Shown here: positions 13,299-22,786 of the stretch, piece after piece | Layout of the letters: every line of letters starts with the position of its first letter | Position numbering within the stretch: the stretch's first letter is position 1 | Assembly: GCF_000741255.1 (NCBI RefSeq) | Contig: NZ_JGZB01000013.1 | Coordinates: 1-64,000 of the forward strand | Length of the DNA stretch: 64,000 nt | Direction: 5' to 3' | Source of the DNA: Bifidobacterium magnum | Lineage (GTDB): Bacteria; Actinomycetota; Actinomycetes; Actinomycetales; Bifidobacteriaceae | Notes under the pieces: generated by a model | Told to the model about the DNA's origin: nothing | The model's database searches: none | What the model saw: only the letters and a program-made list of their open reading frames with translations | Program-made: the position numbers and the translations under genes

Positions 13299-15196
13299 TG
13301 CATGATGTGATTCCGCGTTTGTCTCGTGAGGATCGTCAGCGTTCGTTGGGCCGTTTGGCGGTGTGGTGGATTGAGACGTTCACGTTGATTGGCCGTGGTT
13401 CGGGTATTGGTCAGCGTGTGTATCATTCGCCTGAGTATTTCCAGTTTATTGTGGATTGTTATGCGCTTGACCGTCATGGGCGGCGTCGTTTTGGTCATGT
13501 GTTTTTGTCGCGTCCGAAGGGTTGCAACAAGAGTGGTTTGGCTGCTGAGATCGCGTTGTTTGAAGCGTTTGGCCCGTGCCGGTTTGCTGGCTGGGCGAAG
13601 GGTGGCGAAACCTACACGTTTTTGGGTGTGACGTACACGTACCGTAAGGGCGAGCCGTTGGGCCGTCCGGTTAAGGCCCCGCTGGTGACTTGTGTCGCTA
13701 CTGCCGAGGATCAGACTGGCGAAGTGTATGACACGATTTATTACAACTGTACGGAAGGCTATTTGCGGTTTCTTGAGGGCGACGGCATGGATGCTGGCAA
13801 AACCCGTATCGTGTATCCGAAGACTGGTATGGAGATTCGGTTTGTTGCCACGTCTGCGCGTAGCAATGATGGCGGTTTGCAGACGTTTGTGTGTTTTGAT
13901 GAGGTGCATCAGTACAACAACAAGCGGCTTCGTGACATGCATGACATCATGACTCAGAATTTGACGAAGCGTGGTGTGATGGATGACCCGTGGTATTTGG
14001 AGACTACGACCATGTATGCGCCGGGTGAGGATTCTGTGGCTGAGCACGCTTACAAGACCGCTCATGATGTGATGGACGGCCGTTTGAAGGGCTGGGAGGA
14101 TTTGCTGTTCGATCACCGGTACGCGACGATTTCGCGTGCTGACATGGCGAATCGTGGCAAGTTGGAGACAGCCTTGTACGAGTCGTATGGTTCGGCCATG
14201 CGGTCTCCTGACGACCGTGATTACGTGTTTACTCCTGACGGCCGTATGGAGCCGGTTGGCAAGGATGGTCGTACCGAGTCTGGCTGGTCGTTGAAGGATG
14301 ATGGTGTTGAGCCGGGGCCTTCACGGTTGGGCTGGTGTGATTTGCGCCGTACCGAGAAGAAGATTCTTGATCCGGGTTATGATCCGAACAACGCGCTGAG
14401 GTTTTATTTCAACACGTTGGCGTCTGCTAAGGATTCGTGGCTGTCCGAGGACATGGTGCAGTCTCACGCGGCGTACCGGAATGTTGTTGACCGGTATGTG
14501 TCTTCCCGCGATTTGATCGGTTTGGACAATGCGTGGCGTGACGTGGTTTCCACGGACGATGAGATCACGCTTGGCTTTGACGGTTCCGTGTCGGACGATT
14601 CTACGGCTCTGGTTGGTTGCCGTGTGCGTGACGGCTTGCTGTTTTTGATCAAGATTGAGCAGAAGCCGGACGGCCCGCAAGCTGCTGGCTGGCGTGTTGA
14701 CCGTGACGCTTTTGACGGTAAGGTTCGGTGGATGTTCGACAACTACAACGTTGTCGGCATGTTTGCGGATACGGACGAGTGGGAGCCGTTTATCGCCCAG
14801 TGGGAGAACGATTACGGTTCCCGTTTGAAGGTGTTCCCGCGTTATAACGGCACGCATATCCGGTTCCCGATGAACGGTTACAAGCGTGACGTGATGGCCG
14901 AGTTGAAGACCATGTATGCGGCGTTTGGCGAGCCGATGCGTGAGGTTCCTGCCGGTTCGGAACCGGATTTAACGAACATCATGCTGTTTGCTGATCCGCG
15001 GCTGCTTGACCATTTCCGCAACGGGCGACGTCGTGATCGTCCTGAGGGGTATTTGGTGTTCAAGGAGACGCCTAATAGTCCTCACAAGATTGATGCGTTG
15101 ATGGCTGGCTTGTTGGCGTACCGTGCCCGCGACCGTTATTTGGGTGCGGCGGTCGAACAGGAAGAACCGGTGTTCATGCCTATGCGCGTGTGGTGA
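13298..15196 (+). CDS. Terminase large subunit
   Basis: A 632-residue packaging motor and nuclease. An ATPase P-loop variant RPKGCNKSG lies near residue 72 and the Walker B segment is FVCFDEVHQY near 200. The C-terminal nuclease shows FDGSVSDDSTALVG (about 430), MFADTDEWEPF and HKIDALMAGLLAYR (about 605), carrying the expected acidic residues. I use ATG 13298, which overlaps the previous stop (TGATG); GTG 13295 is an alternative. No truncation is seen. Confidence 0.9.
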   Translation: MHDVIPRLSREDRQRSLGRLAVWWIETFTLIGRGSGIGQRVYHSPEYFQFIVDCYALDRHGRRRFGHVFLSRPKGCNKSGLAAEIALFEAFGPCRFAGWAKGGETYTFLGVTYTYRKGEPLGRPVKAPLVTCVATAEDQTGEVYDTIYYNCTEGYLRFLEGDGMDAGKTRIVYPKTGMEIRFVATSARSNDGGLQTFVCFDEVHQYNNKRLRDMHDIMTQNLTKRGVMDDPWYLETTTMYAPGEDSVAEHAYKTAHDVMDGRLKGWEDLLFDHRYATISRADMANRGKLETALYESYGSAMRSPDDRDYVFTPDGRMEPVGKDGRTESGWSLKDDGVEPGPSRLGWCDLRRTEKKILDPGYDPNNALRFYFNTLASAKDSWLSEDMVQSHAAYRNVVDRYVSSRDLIGLDNAWRDVVSTDDEITLGFDGSVSDDSTALVGCRVRDGLLFLIKIEQKPDGPQAAGWRVDRDAFDGKVRWMFDNYNVVGMFADTDEWEPFIAQWENDYGSRLKVFPRYNGTHIRFPMNGYKRDVMAELKTMYAAFGEPMREVPAGSEPDLTNIMLFADPRLLDHFRNGRRRDRPEGYLVFKETPNSPHKIDALMAGLLAYRARDRYLGAAVEQEEPVFMPMRVW

Positions 15197-15238
15197 TGGC
15201 GACCATGCGGGCTGCTTAATGTTTAGGAGGTTGTTCGC

Positions 15239-16885
15239 ATGGCTGATTTGGTGAGCCTTGTTCCGGGTGACGAGGAGCCGGGCGGCGACGGCATGTTGCT
15301 GACCCAGTTGGCGTCCGCGTTGTGTGCGCGTATTCCCACGTTGTGTATGTTGAAGACGTTTTATGACGGTCGTGAGCGTATTCCGTCGAAGAGTATCCCG
15401 AAGTCTGCTAACCAGAACGGTTACGCCGTGTATAAGCGGTTTATCGACATTTGCCAGTTGGATTTAGCGAAGGCGATTGCTGACGCGGTGATTTACCGTC
15501 AGCGTCCTACGGGGTTCCGTCTGATCGCGGACAAGACGCTTCGTTCGACGGAAGCTGACGACATGTGGGCGGATTGTCGTATGGAACTCAAGTCTCGGCA
15601 GATGTTCAGGGATTTGAGCATTTACGGGAATGCGTATGCGATTGTGCATAGCCCGGACGCGCCGTCGTATATTGACGTGTTGTCGCCGTGGGACACGTAT
15701 GTGTCGGGCGATGAGGATTCCGCTGTCCACTACTCGTATCAGGCCGCTGAGGGCAAGGAGTATTTGGCGCTTTACCGTGTGGTGCGTGACGACAAGGGGC
15801 AGGTTACGGGTGTGACGTGTCGTGTTGCCGCCGCCGAAGTGGAGGAGCGCACGATGCTTGCCGAGGGTGACGCCGAGCAGATTTACGCGGTCGCGAACAA
15901 TGAGGACAACGCGGTTGCCCCTGAGTTTTCGCCCGTGTTTTCGTGGATGGACGTGTCATCGAATGATGATGATTTCCGGTATGCGCGTGAGTGCGCGTCG
16001 CTGCCTGTGGTGCGTATTCATGCGCCGGGCGGCATGGGGCAGTTCGAACCGCATATTCCGATGTTGTCTTCGATTGACCAGCAGCGTTTCCAACGTTTCT
16101 GCATTCAGGAGCTTCAGGCGTTCAAGCAGCGTGCGGTGAGTATGGGTTCCGCGCCGACTGTGTATCGTGAGCATGATCCGCAAGTGTTGAACGGTCAGGC
16201 GAGGGCCGGTGACAAGGTTGATTATTCCGAGATGTTCCAGTCGGGGCCGGACGCCTTGTGGCTTGTGCCGGATGATGCGAAGTTCTGGGAGTCTTCTTCG
16301 ACGGACATTAACCCGCTGATTACTGCTGTGGCGTCGGATATTAAGCATCTTGCTGCCGCGTCGGGCACGCCGTTGGACATTCTGAGTCCTGATGTGGCGG
16401 GTTCCGCTGAGGGCGCCCAGTTGAAGCGTGAGGGACTTGTGTTCAAGGTTGAGGATATGAACGCGCGTGCGAATGACGGGTTTACCCGTATCATGCGCAT
16501 GGCGTTGGTGTCGTCCGGCCAGTCCGCTGCCGCCGACAACCGGTTTGAGACGGTGTGGAAGCCGATCAATCCGCCGTCACAGTTGGAGCAGGCGCAAGCT
16601 GCCCAGTATTCCGAGAACAACCTTCCGTTCAAGACGAATTTGCGTCGCAACTACGGCATGACCGAAATTGAGATCAACGAAACGTTGCAGGATTTGTCGG
16701 ATACCCAGTTTATCGGCGCTATGGCGCGGGAGAAGGCCATGTTGGACGATGCGGGGCAACAGTACCCGTCTTCGAACCGTGGCACTTCGGGTTTCGGCGT
16801 GCATGATTACACGTTCAACGCGGAATACCCGGACGAGCCTACCGAAATGGACATGTCCGAGGATTTGTCGGGCGGTGAGTCGTGA
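15239..16885 (+). CDS. Portal protein
   Basis: A 548-residue protein with a strong start (TTTAGGAGGTTGTTCGC before ATG). It has the familiar portal N-terminus (LKTFYDGRERIPSKSIPKSA), a central Tyr/Asn-rich region (FRDLSIYGNAYAIVHSPDAP) and a C-terminal acidic tail. Its length and position fit the SPP1-type portal, the dodecameric ring through which DNA enters the capsid. It overlaps the MuF-like gene by 4 bases. Confidence 0.88.
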   Translation: MADLVSLVPGDEEPGGDGMLLTQLASALCARIPTLCMLKTFYDGRERIPSKSIPKSANQNGYAVYKRFIDICQLDLAKAIADAVIYRQRPTGFRLIADKTLRSTEADDMWADCRMELKSRQMFRDLSIYGNAYAIVHSPDAPSYIDVLSPWDTYVSGDEDSAVHYSYQAAEGKEYLALYRVVRDDKGQVTGVTCRVAAAEVEERTMLAEGDAEQIYAVANNEDNAVAPEFSPVFSWMDVSSNDDDFRYARECASLPVVRIHAPGGMGQFEPHIPMLSSIDQQRFQRFCIQELQAFKQRAVSMGSAPTVYREHDPQVLNGQARAGDKVDYSEMFQSGPDALWLVPDDAKFWESSSTDINPLITAVASDIKHLAAASGTPLDILSPDVAGSAEGAQLKREGLVFKVEDMNARANDGFTRIMRMALVSSGQSAAADNRFETVWKPINPPSQLEQAQAAQYSENNLPFKTNLRRNYGMTEIEINETLQDLSDTQFIGAMAREKAMLDDAGQQYPSSNRGTSGFGVHDYTFNAEYPDEPTEMDMSEDLSGGES

Positions 16886-17943
16886 CAGGCACGTTGGAGG
16901 TCGCGTCGAACGCTTTGGAAACGATGCGTTCCGACTTGTACAAATCGTTTTACGAGTATTCGTCTTCGTTGTGGGATCAGATAACGCCGTCGGATTTTTG
17001 GAATGACGGTGTTGTTGAGGGTGTCGCCGCCGCTTCTTCCATGGCCGAGCTTTCCATGGTGGAGCAGGCGCGGCATTTGGGTGTCTCGTATGCGGATGAG
17101 ACGTTGCGCATGGTTGGTGTCAGTCCGAAGGGCGACGTTGACATGCTGGTGTATCCGCGTTCGAATACCGACCCGTGGCGTGTGAATTTGCGTCCCGCCG
17201 CCGCGTACCGTGATGCGGCGGTGAAGGAACCGTCGCTTCGTCCGAAAACGTTCGAGGATGAGGATGGCGCTGCCGCGCGTTGGCGTGAAAGCGCCCGTTC
17301 CCGCTTGTTGGACATTGCTGACACGGATACGCACATGTCGGCTACGGACGCGGTGTTGAACCGTTACAACCGTAGCAAGGTGTTGTCGTACCGTCGTGTG
17401 CTGCACCCGGAACTGTCCCAGTCGGGTTCGTGCGGCTTGTGTGTCGTTGCCGCCGACCGCTGGTATTCGACATCGAACCTCATGCCGCTGCATTCCCGCT
17501 GCAAATGCGGTGTCGCACCGGCAGGTTCGGATTATGATCCCGGTTTCGAGTTGAACCGTGAGGATTTGGAACGTATTTACCAAGAGGCCGGAAGCAAGTT
17601 CGGCCGTGATTTGATGGATGTGCGTGTCATGAGTGTGAATAACGGGGAGATTGGCCCCGTTCTTTACATGAGTGACGCGCGTGAGCTTGGCCGCAAGGTT
17701 GAGCATTCCGCTTGGGTACGGCCCGACCGTAGGCGGACTAGGGAGCAGTTGCGGAAGATGGTGGAACGGGCGAACGTGTACGAGTCGAAATACCGTGAGG
17801 TGTTGTCGTCCGGTAAGCGTGTCCGGTTCCGCCATGATGGGATTCCCCATGTTTTCGCGCCGTCCCCGAATTTGAAACGGGCCTTGAATAGCGTCCGACA
17901 GATGCGGATGCAGGCACAAGCAGCGTTGCAAGCTGCATCGTAA
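16882..17943 (+). CDS. Minor head protein, MuF-like
   Basis: A 353-residue product with a GTG start overlapping the portal stop. Near residues 170-215 it contains HPELSQSGSCGLCVVAADRW followed by PLHSRCKCGVAP, the Cys/His pattern typical of MuF-type minor capsid proteins. The C-terminal 100 residues are basic and helical (RREQLRKMVERANVYESKYR-like). It probably sits in the procapsid near the portal. No toxin domain is apparent at the C-terminus. Confidence 0.8.
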   Translation: MTGTLEVASNALETMRSDLYKSFYEYSSSLWDQITPSDFWNDGVVEGVAAASSMAELSMVEQARHLGVSYADETLRMVGVSPKGDVDMLVYPRSNTDPWRVNLRPAAAYRDAAVKEPSLRPKTFEDEDGAAARWRESARSRLLDIADTDTHMSATDAVLNRYNRSKVLSYRRVLHPELSQSGSCGLCVVAADRWYSTSNLMPLHSRCKCGVAPAGSDYDPGFELNREDLERIYQEAGSKFGRDLMDVRVMSVNNGEIGPVLYMSDARELGRKVEHSAWVRPDRRRTREQLRKMVERANVYESKYREVLSSGKRVRFRHDGIPHVFAPSPNLKRALNSVRQMRMQAQAALQAAS

Positions 17944-17962
17944 CAGAGTATGGAGGGGCACG

Positions 17963-18502
17963 ATGCCTACTGAAAACACGGAACCCGTCATGGAGTCCGA
18001 GGAAACGCCGGTTGCCGACATGGAAACCGCACCTGTCGAGGAAGAGCGGACGAGCGGGCCTGATTGGAAAGCGCTGTCGCGCAAGCATGAGGATCGTGAG
18101 AAGAGCCTGAACGCGAAGCTGGGCAAGCTGCAAACGTCGTTTGACGAGCAGACCGCCGAGCTTCAGAAGGCGCGTCGCGAGTCAGCGATTCTACGCGCTC
18201 AGAAGACGCATCCCGCGTTGACTGACGAGATGTTCGAGTTTTGCACGGAATCCGATCCCGAAGCGATTGCTTCGTGGGCGGAACGTGTGGTCAAGACGTT
18301 CGGGGTTGGAACCGGCATGGCTGCTGCTCCCGTTGTCACGGCGGAACCGGAAAAGAAGGAACCGTATGGGGATTCTCAGCATTTGTCCGAGAAACTGGCG
18401 CGTTCCGACAATTCCGCTGGTAAACCCGCTGACCCGACGAGCCGTGAATCCGCGTACAAGCGGGCGATGGAACGTCAGCGTCAGCGTCAAGTGAAGAAAT
18501 AG
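17963..18502 (+). CDS. Capsid scaffolding protein
   Basis: A 179-residue product with start ATG 17963 behind TGGAGGGG. Composition is typical for scaffolds: acidic N-terminus, a central coiled-coil (LNAKLGKLQTSFDEQTAELQ) and a basic, disordered C-terminus ending RQRQRQVKK. Position between MuF and the coat genes supports this. It should guide procapsid assembly and then leave. Confidence 0.8.
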   Translation: MPTENTEPVMESEETPVADMETAPVEEERTSGPDWKALSRKHEDREKSLNAKLGKLQTSFDEQTAELQKARRESAILRAQKTHPALTDEMFEFCTESDPEAIASWAERVVKTFGVGTGMAAAPVVTAEPEKKEPYGDSQHLSEKLARSDNSAGKPADPTSRESAYKRAMERQRQRQVKK

Positions 18503-18530
18503 TTGATTCAACGATTTCCAAGGAGGAAAC

Positions 18531-19028
18531 ATGGTGCAGGAGATGGTTCACTCCACTGGTTTGACGACCGTGGAGGAAAACAATTCTTGGCGTTTTGGCA
18601 ACATGCAGGACGGAACCGTTTCGGTGACGCTTGACATGTCGCTGTTTGAGAACGCCGCGAAAGAGAAGAAGGACGAGTATCTGACGGGCGTGTCCGACAA
18701 GGCGACGACCGTGTATTTGCGTTCCGGCATTCCGCTGGCGAAGATTACGGCTTCCGGCGAGTACGGCCCGTATGATCCGGAGGCCTCTGATGGCCGTCAG
18801 GAGAAGATTGCCGGTCTGCTGGAGTCGATGATCGAGGTGAATATCACGCTGGCGGGCTGGGATGTTGCTGACCCGAACGTTGGTATGCGCTATCGCGGCG
18901 ACATTGTGAAGGCGAACCTTCCGGTTGCCGTCGATGACGACGCCGTGTGGGGTGGCGATTTCTACGACGTGGAGGACGATGTGGTCACGTACCTGTCTGC
19001 CGCTCCCGCCGCCGGAGCTGGGGCCTGA
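18531..19028 (+). CDS. Putative head decoration protein
   Basis: A 165-residue beta-rich product behind AAGGAGGAAAC. It contains GIPLAKITASGEYGPYDPEA and ends with an Ala/Gly tail, like small head-decoration proteins that sit just upstream of major capsid genes. A terminator follows. The assignment is by position and composition. Confidence 0.6.
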   Translation: MVQEMVHSTGLTTVEENNSWRFGNMQDGTVSVTLDMSLFENAAKEKKDEYLTGVSDKATTVYLRSGIPLAKITASGEYGPYDPEASDGRQEKIAGLLESMIEVNITLAGWDVADPNVGMRYRGDIVKANLPVAVDDDAVWGGDFYDVEDDVVTYLSAAPAAGAGA

Positions 19029-19057
19029 CCCCTTCTTTTCTTTTGTTTGACGTTGTG

Positions 19058-19080
19058 CCCGCCTTGGCGGGTTTTTATTT
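19058..19080 (+). terminator. Terminator between decoration and capsid genes
   Basis: CCCGCC and GGCGGG (19058-19071) followed by TTTTTATTT. Partial termination here could set the decoration-to-capsid ratio. Confidence 0.75.
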
Positions 19081-19096
19081 GTGAGGAGTGTTTTAA

Positions 19097-20161
19097 ATGA
19101 GTGGGACTCTGGTAAAAGACATTATGAATCCCGCCGAAGCAACTGGAATTGTGCAGGCGGGTTTTGATTTCGTGAACGGTTTGCTGCCGATGAGCAAGGT
19201 GTTCCCGGTGGTGTCCAACGAGGGCAAGGAAGTGGTGAACTGGCATTCTGTGGTGCCGGTGAAGCCGATGGAGACCATGGTGTTCCGTGCTTGGGACGCC
19301 GAAGCGGGCCACATGGACACCGAGGTGACATCCGGTGAACAGTACATGGATTTGCTGCCGCTGTCGAAGATGTCGCATATCACGGAAAAGGATGTGATTG
19401 CGCATAACGATGATCCGAAGTGGGTTCGTGACAAGGCCGAGGGTCTGTTCGAGAAGCTTGGCCAGCAGGCCGCTATGCGTATCGAGCTTGCCCGTGTCGC
19501 CGCGCTGATGGATGCGAAGATCACGCTGGAGAAGGAGAACGGCCTTCAAGTCCAGTACACGTTTGACCGTCCGGAAGACTTGTCCGCGATCACGCCGAAG
19601 AAGAAGTGGAACGCCGCTGGCGCTACGCCTGTCACGGATATTGAAACGTGGATCAAGCTGATTGTGAACAATCGTGGCCGTCGTCCGGCTGCTGTGCTGA
19701 CGACGAGCAAGGTGATTGACGCTCTTCGTACCAACGAGGAAATGATCACCACGTATACCCAGCGTGCGCTCACGGATTCCATGCCGAAGCTTACTGTCCA
19801 GCAGGTGATGGAGGTTCTGGCCGGTATCGGCGTATACGATGTGCGCATGATTGACGAAATGTATCAGGAGATTGAAACCAATAACGGTTTCAGTGTTCCG
19901 CTTGACATGTCCACGGCCATCCCGGACGGTACGTTCGTCATGTTCCCGGCTTACATGGATACCGACCTTGGTTTCACTGCTTCCGGCCCGACCGCTGAAG
20001 CAGCTTCCGGCGATTACGGTATTAACAAGAGCGTGAATGATGGCATGGTGGGCGCGATGCTTCGCCATGACGCTCCTGTGTCTTACGACCTGTGGGCGAA
20101 CGGCACTATGATGCCGGTTCTTCAGGAAGCTGTTTCTACGGCCAAGGCTTCTGTGCTCTGA
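19097..20161 (+). CDS. Major capsid protein
   Basis: A 354-residue product with a good start (GAGGAGTGTTTTAA before ATG). It has a helical N-terminus, the central DRPEDLSAITPKKKWN and NNRGRRPAAVLTTSKVIDAL region, and a C-terminal beta segment (TFVMFPAYMDTDLGFTASGP). Length and order agree with HK97-fold coat proteins of this phage type. It has its own upstream terminator and possibly strong separate translation. Confidence 0.85.
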   Translation: MSGTLVKDIMNPAEATGIVQAGFDFVNGLLPMSKVFPVVSNEGKEVVNWHSVVPVKPMETMVFRAWDAEAGHMDTEVTSGEQYMDLLPLSKMSHITEKDVIAHNDDPKWVRDKAEGLFEKLGQQAAMRIELARVAALMDAKITLEKENGLQVQYTFDRPEDLSAITPKKKWNAAGATPVTDIETWIKLIVNNRGRRPAAVLTTSKVIDALRTNEEMITTYTQRALTDSMPKLTVQQVMEVLAGIGVYDVRMIDEMYQEIETNNGFSVPLDMSTAIPDGTFVMFPAYMDTDLGFTASGPTAEAASGDYGINKSVNDGMVGAMLRHDAPVSYDLWANGTMMPVLQEAVSTAKASVL

Positions 20162-20178
20162 CAAGGGGGTGACGCGGT

Positions 20179-20613
20179 ATGGCGGTGAATGTCGATCAGA
20201 TTGACTGGGTTGAGTGGATGCGCATTTATGCGTTGGACGACCCGGATTTGTTCACGGAACGCTACCCGGTGGAATGGGTGTGCGCGATGTGCCGTATCGC
20301 GTCTCGCATGGCGCTGACGGAAGCGTTCGAAGCGCAAACCCGTTTAGACGATGGAACGCTCAGTGAGGAAACGTTCGCTTACGTGTGCTGCATGATGGTG
20401 CTCAGGGTTGTCCGTTACAGGCGGTTCAAGTCCGAGTCAAACGGCACGTACACGTACACGAACGCCGACCCGTTGCCGAACGATCCGGGCAAGGATGCGT
20501 CACCGAACTTGTATTTAAGCAAGAGGGAGAAAACCTTGTTGCAGGGATACTTGGACGGTCACGGCCCGATGGGTACGGTTCATACCGGACTTGATCGCAT
20601 GTACGGGATGTGA
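20179..20613 (+). CDS. Head-tail connector protein (gp15/gp19-like)
   Basis: A 144-residue mostly helical product directly behind the capsid gene (AAGGGGGTGACGCGGT before ATG). The string FAYVCCMMVLRVVRYRRFKS resembles adaptor proteins that attach beneath the portal. Assignment mainly by position and size. Confidence 0.65.
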   Translation: MAVNVDQIDWVEWMRIYALDDPDLFTERYPVEWVCAMCRIASRMALTEAFEAQTRLDDGTLSEETFAYVCCMMVLRVVRYRRFKSESNGTYTYTNADPLPNDPGKDASPNLYLSKREKTLLQGYLDGHGPMGTVHTGLDRMYGM

Positions 20614-21143
20614 TGCGTATGGATTTGTCACGGTTGTACGATGGTGTTTCCCCCGCCGAACTTGGCGGGGGTTTCCTGTATGACGGCGTGGATTTGGATT
20701 GCAAGGGGCCGGAACAGTTGTTTGATTCCGACTATGTGGTGGTTGTTCCCCGCAAGGTGGTGCAGACCGCTCACGGCGGCAAGTATGTGCAGAGCGGCGA
20801 TCCCGTCAAGGTGATTTGCTCTGTGGAAGGCCGCGCCCAGCAAGCGGGCATGTTTTCCATTTCCGGCGCTGAGGACAAGAGTCCTTCCGGCCAGGAGGGC
20901 GGCGGTTTGCAGGAGGTCACTCCTTTGCAGATCATTGCGCGACAGTGGCCGGGCGACATTCATTCGCGTGTCTGGTACAAGGGCGACTGGTACGACACTG
21001 ACGGTTCTCCCGTATACCGTCCTTCAGGTTCGAAACTGTCCAACCATTACGAGGTGCGTTGCCGTCGTGTGGTTGTGGGCGGCATGGTTCGTGACGGCGG
21101 CATACCGGAACCCGCATGGGTTGAAACAGTAGGGGGACGATGA
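20613..21143 (+). CDS. Head-closure / head-tail joining protein
   Basis: About 176 residues from ATG 20613 (TGATG overlap with the previous stop; GTG 20610 is possible). A beta-rich C-terminal half (VWYKGDWYDTDGSPVYRPSG) fits a stopper-type joining protein. It is the second of four short genes between capsid and tail tube. Confidence 0.6.
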   Translation: MRMDLSRLYDGVSPAELGGGFLYDGVDLDCKGPEQLFDSDYVVVVPRKVVQTAHGGKYVQSGDPVKVICSVEGRAQQAGMFSISGAEDKSPSGQEGGGLQEVTPLQIIARQWPGDIHSRVWYKGDWYDTDGSPVYRPSGSKLSNHYEVRCRRVVVGGMVRDGGIPEPAWVETVGGR

Positions 21144-21493
21144 TGGGTTACGTGAAAATCAATGAGAATGTCGGACGTGACATTGCGATCATGTTCGGCC
21201 CCGAATTGACGGGCGAGCTTGCAGAGAAGGGCGCGGCTAAGCTTCGTGCCGCTGTGCTGGCGAAGGCCGCTGACCCCACGGTGGGAACGGTGGTTGGTGC
21301 CAATCTTGCCGACAACGTGCATGTGGAGTCGCGCATGACTGGCTGGCATCACCAGATCGTTCTTTCCGTTACTGGCCGTCGTGGAACGGAAGTCGCGTCT
21401 CATCTTGAGTTCGGCTACGTGAACTATTGGGCGAAACGGTATTTGCGCGGTATGCATGTGATGCCCGAAGTGGCGTCCTCGTTGAAGTTGTGA
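21140..21493 (+). CDS. HK97 gp10-like tail completion protein
   Basis: A 117-residue product overlapping the previous stop (ATGA). The pattern HVESRMTGWHHQIVLSVTGR with an HLEFGYVN segment resembles HK97 gp10-family proteins, which act at the head-tail interface. It is complete, with an alternative start at the next ATG (21143). Confidence 0.65.
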   Translation: MMGYVKINENVGRDIAIMFGPELTGELAEKGAAKLRAAVLAKAADPTVGTVVGANLADNVHVESRMTGWHHQIVLSVTGRRGTEVASHLEFGYVNYWAKRYLRGMHVMPEVASSLKL

Positions 21494-21500
21494 GGTTTTG

Positions 21501-21959
21501 ATGGACAATATTTTCGAAACTCTCGCGATTGATGTGAGGGATGCAATCGACGCGGAACAGCTCATTTTCGACTTGGTTGAACGCACGTACCCGTGCGAAG
21601 GCTTCGAGGATGTGAGCTTGTATACGTATATGGATTTGGATACGACCGCCATGGCCGACCAAGGGCGTGTGATCCTGTTTCAGGTCACGTCGCCACAGCA
21701 GATCAACCGCATGTTCTGGAAGTTCACGGTGTCTTTCACCGTCCTTGGCGCTACGGGCAATGGTGTGGACGTGTTGGCCCGCGACTTGTACCGGCGTGTG
21801 AAGCATTGGCCTTTGGAAGAGGGTACTGATGCTGGATCGTTGGGCAAGATTGTGGATATTGATGCGCCCCGCCGTTTTTCGGACGCGAAGGAGAACGCTG
21901 GCAAGAGCGTGAGCGAGTACGCATTCGACGTGACGTTTACTGCCAGAGACCCTTATTAA
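21501..21959 (+). CDS. Tail terminator protein
   Basis: A 152-residue product from ATG 21501 (TTG 21498 also possible). It has the layout of minor tail terminators: an N-terminal helix (RDAIDAEQLIFDLVERTYPC), beta segments (VILFQVTSPQQI) and a C-terminal strand pair (VSEYAFDVTFTARDPY). Its position before the tube gene supports a role in ending tail polymerisation. Confidence 0.65.
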   Translation: MDNIFETLAIDVRDAIDAEQLIFDLVERTYPCEGFEDVSLYTYMDLDTTAMADQGRVILFQVTSPQQINRMFWKFTVSFTVLGATGNGVDVLARDLYRRVKHWPLEEGTDAGSLGKIVDIDAPRRFSDAKENAGKSVSEYAFDVTFTARDPY

Positions 21960-21984
21960 TTTCAGTCACTTCTATTTATTCAGG

Positions 21985-22013
21985 CCCTTCCCGATGTCGG
22001 GGAGGGTTTTTGT
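21985..22013 (+). terminator. Terminator upstream of the tail tube gene
   Basis: CCCTTCCCG and CGGGGAGGG with an ATGT loop, followed by TTTTTGTTTT. It may separate connector and tail-tube transcripts. Confidence 0.75.
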
Positions 22014-22042
22014 TTTACCTGTTCCTTTAGGAGGGAATGATT

Positions 22043-22669
22043 ATGGCTATCAATAACAAGGCTTTGATGCAGGCGGCGCGTGGAACGCTGTTTACGGCTC
22101 CCGCTGGTACGGCGCTGCCGACTGGCGGCGTGTCCAAGTTCCTGTTGAACGCGGGAGAGATTGAGGTTAGTCCCGATCTGGAGGGCGCCAAGTGGGAGAA
22201 TCTTGGCCACACGTCCAATTCGAACCGTCTAAGCTTCTCGAAGGAGGGCGGCGACACTACGAGCATGGCTACGTGGCTGTCTTCTTCCGCTAAGACGAAG
22301 AAGGAGCCTTCCACGCTTACCGTGTCGGGCGCTTCCGCTCAGGTTGACAAGGCGACGATCAAGAAGATTACGGGCGGCTGGGACAACACTTCGGGCGGCG
22401 GCGTGGTTGTGCCGATCGATTCCGAGGTGCAGCAGACCGCTCTGTTCATTCTCGCTTACGACGATACGGACAAGCTGAGCTTCGGCATGTATCTGCCGGA
22501 AACCGATTTCTCTTACGACACGCTTGATTTTTCTGGTGAGGATTTCATCGAGATCAGCTTCCAAGCTGTCGTGAAGAGCACCGATACGCTTCCGAAGGGG
22601 CCGAACGGTGAACTTGGCGGTTACTGCATTTTCTCCCCGGAAGATTTTAAGGCGGCTCCCGCCGTTTGA
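22043..22669 (+). CDS. Major tail tube protein
   Basis: A 208-residue product from ATG 22043 (MAINNKALMQAAR) behind AGGAGGGAATGATT. N-terminal GTLFTAPAGTALPTGGVSKF and the beta-rich body are typical of siphophage tube proteins. Dense Gly/Thr/Ser composition and the strong Shine-Dalgarno suit a highly expressed structural protein. It is followed by a hairpin and the chaperone genes, the conserved order. Confidence 0.82.
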   Translation: MAINNKALMQAARGTLFTAPAGTALPTGGVSKFLLNAGEIEVSPDLEGAKWENLGHTSNSNRLSFSKEGGDTTSMATWLSSSAKTKKEPSTLTVSGASAQVDKATIKKITGGWDNTSGGGVVVPIDSEVQQTALFILAYDDTDKLSFGMYLPETDFSYDTLDFSGEDFIEISFQAVVKSTDTLPKGPNGELGGYCIFSPEDFKAAPAV

Positions 22670-22697
22670 GCTCAGGCGTAACCCCTCTTTTAGATTG

Positions 22698-22731
22698 TCC
22701 CGCTCGCACGCGCCTATCCGTGCGGGCGGGA
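22698..22731 (+). terminator. GC-rich hairpin after the tail tube gene
   Basis: TCCCGC and CGCAC (from 22698) pair with GTGCG and GCGGGA (to 22731). The tail ATTCCCTTCAC has few T residues, so it may be a partial terminator that lowers chaperone expression. Confidence 0.5.
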
Positions 22732-22786
22732 TTCCCTTCACTTTGGACTAGGTAGGCGATTTGGTTTCAAGGATAGGCGTGAAACG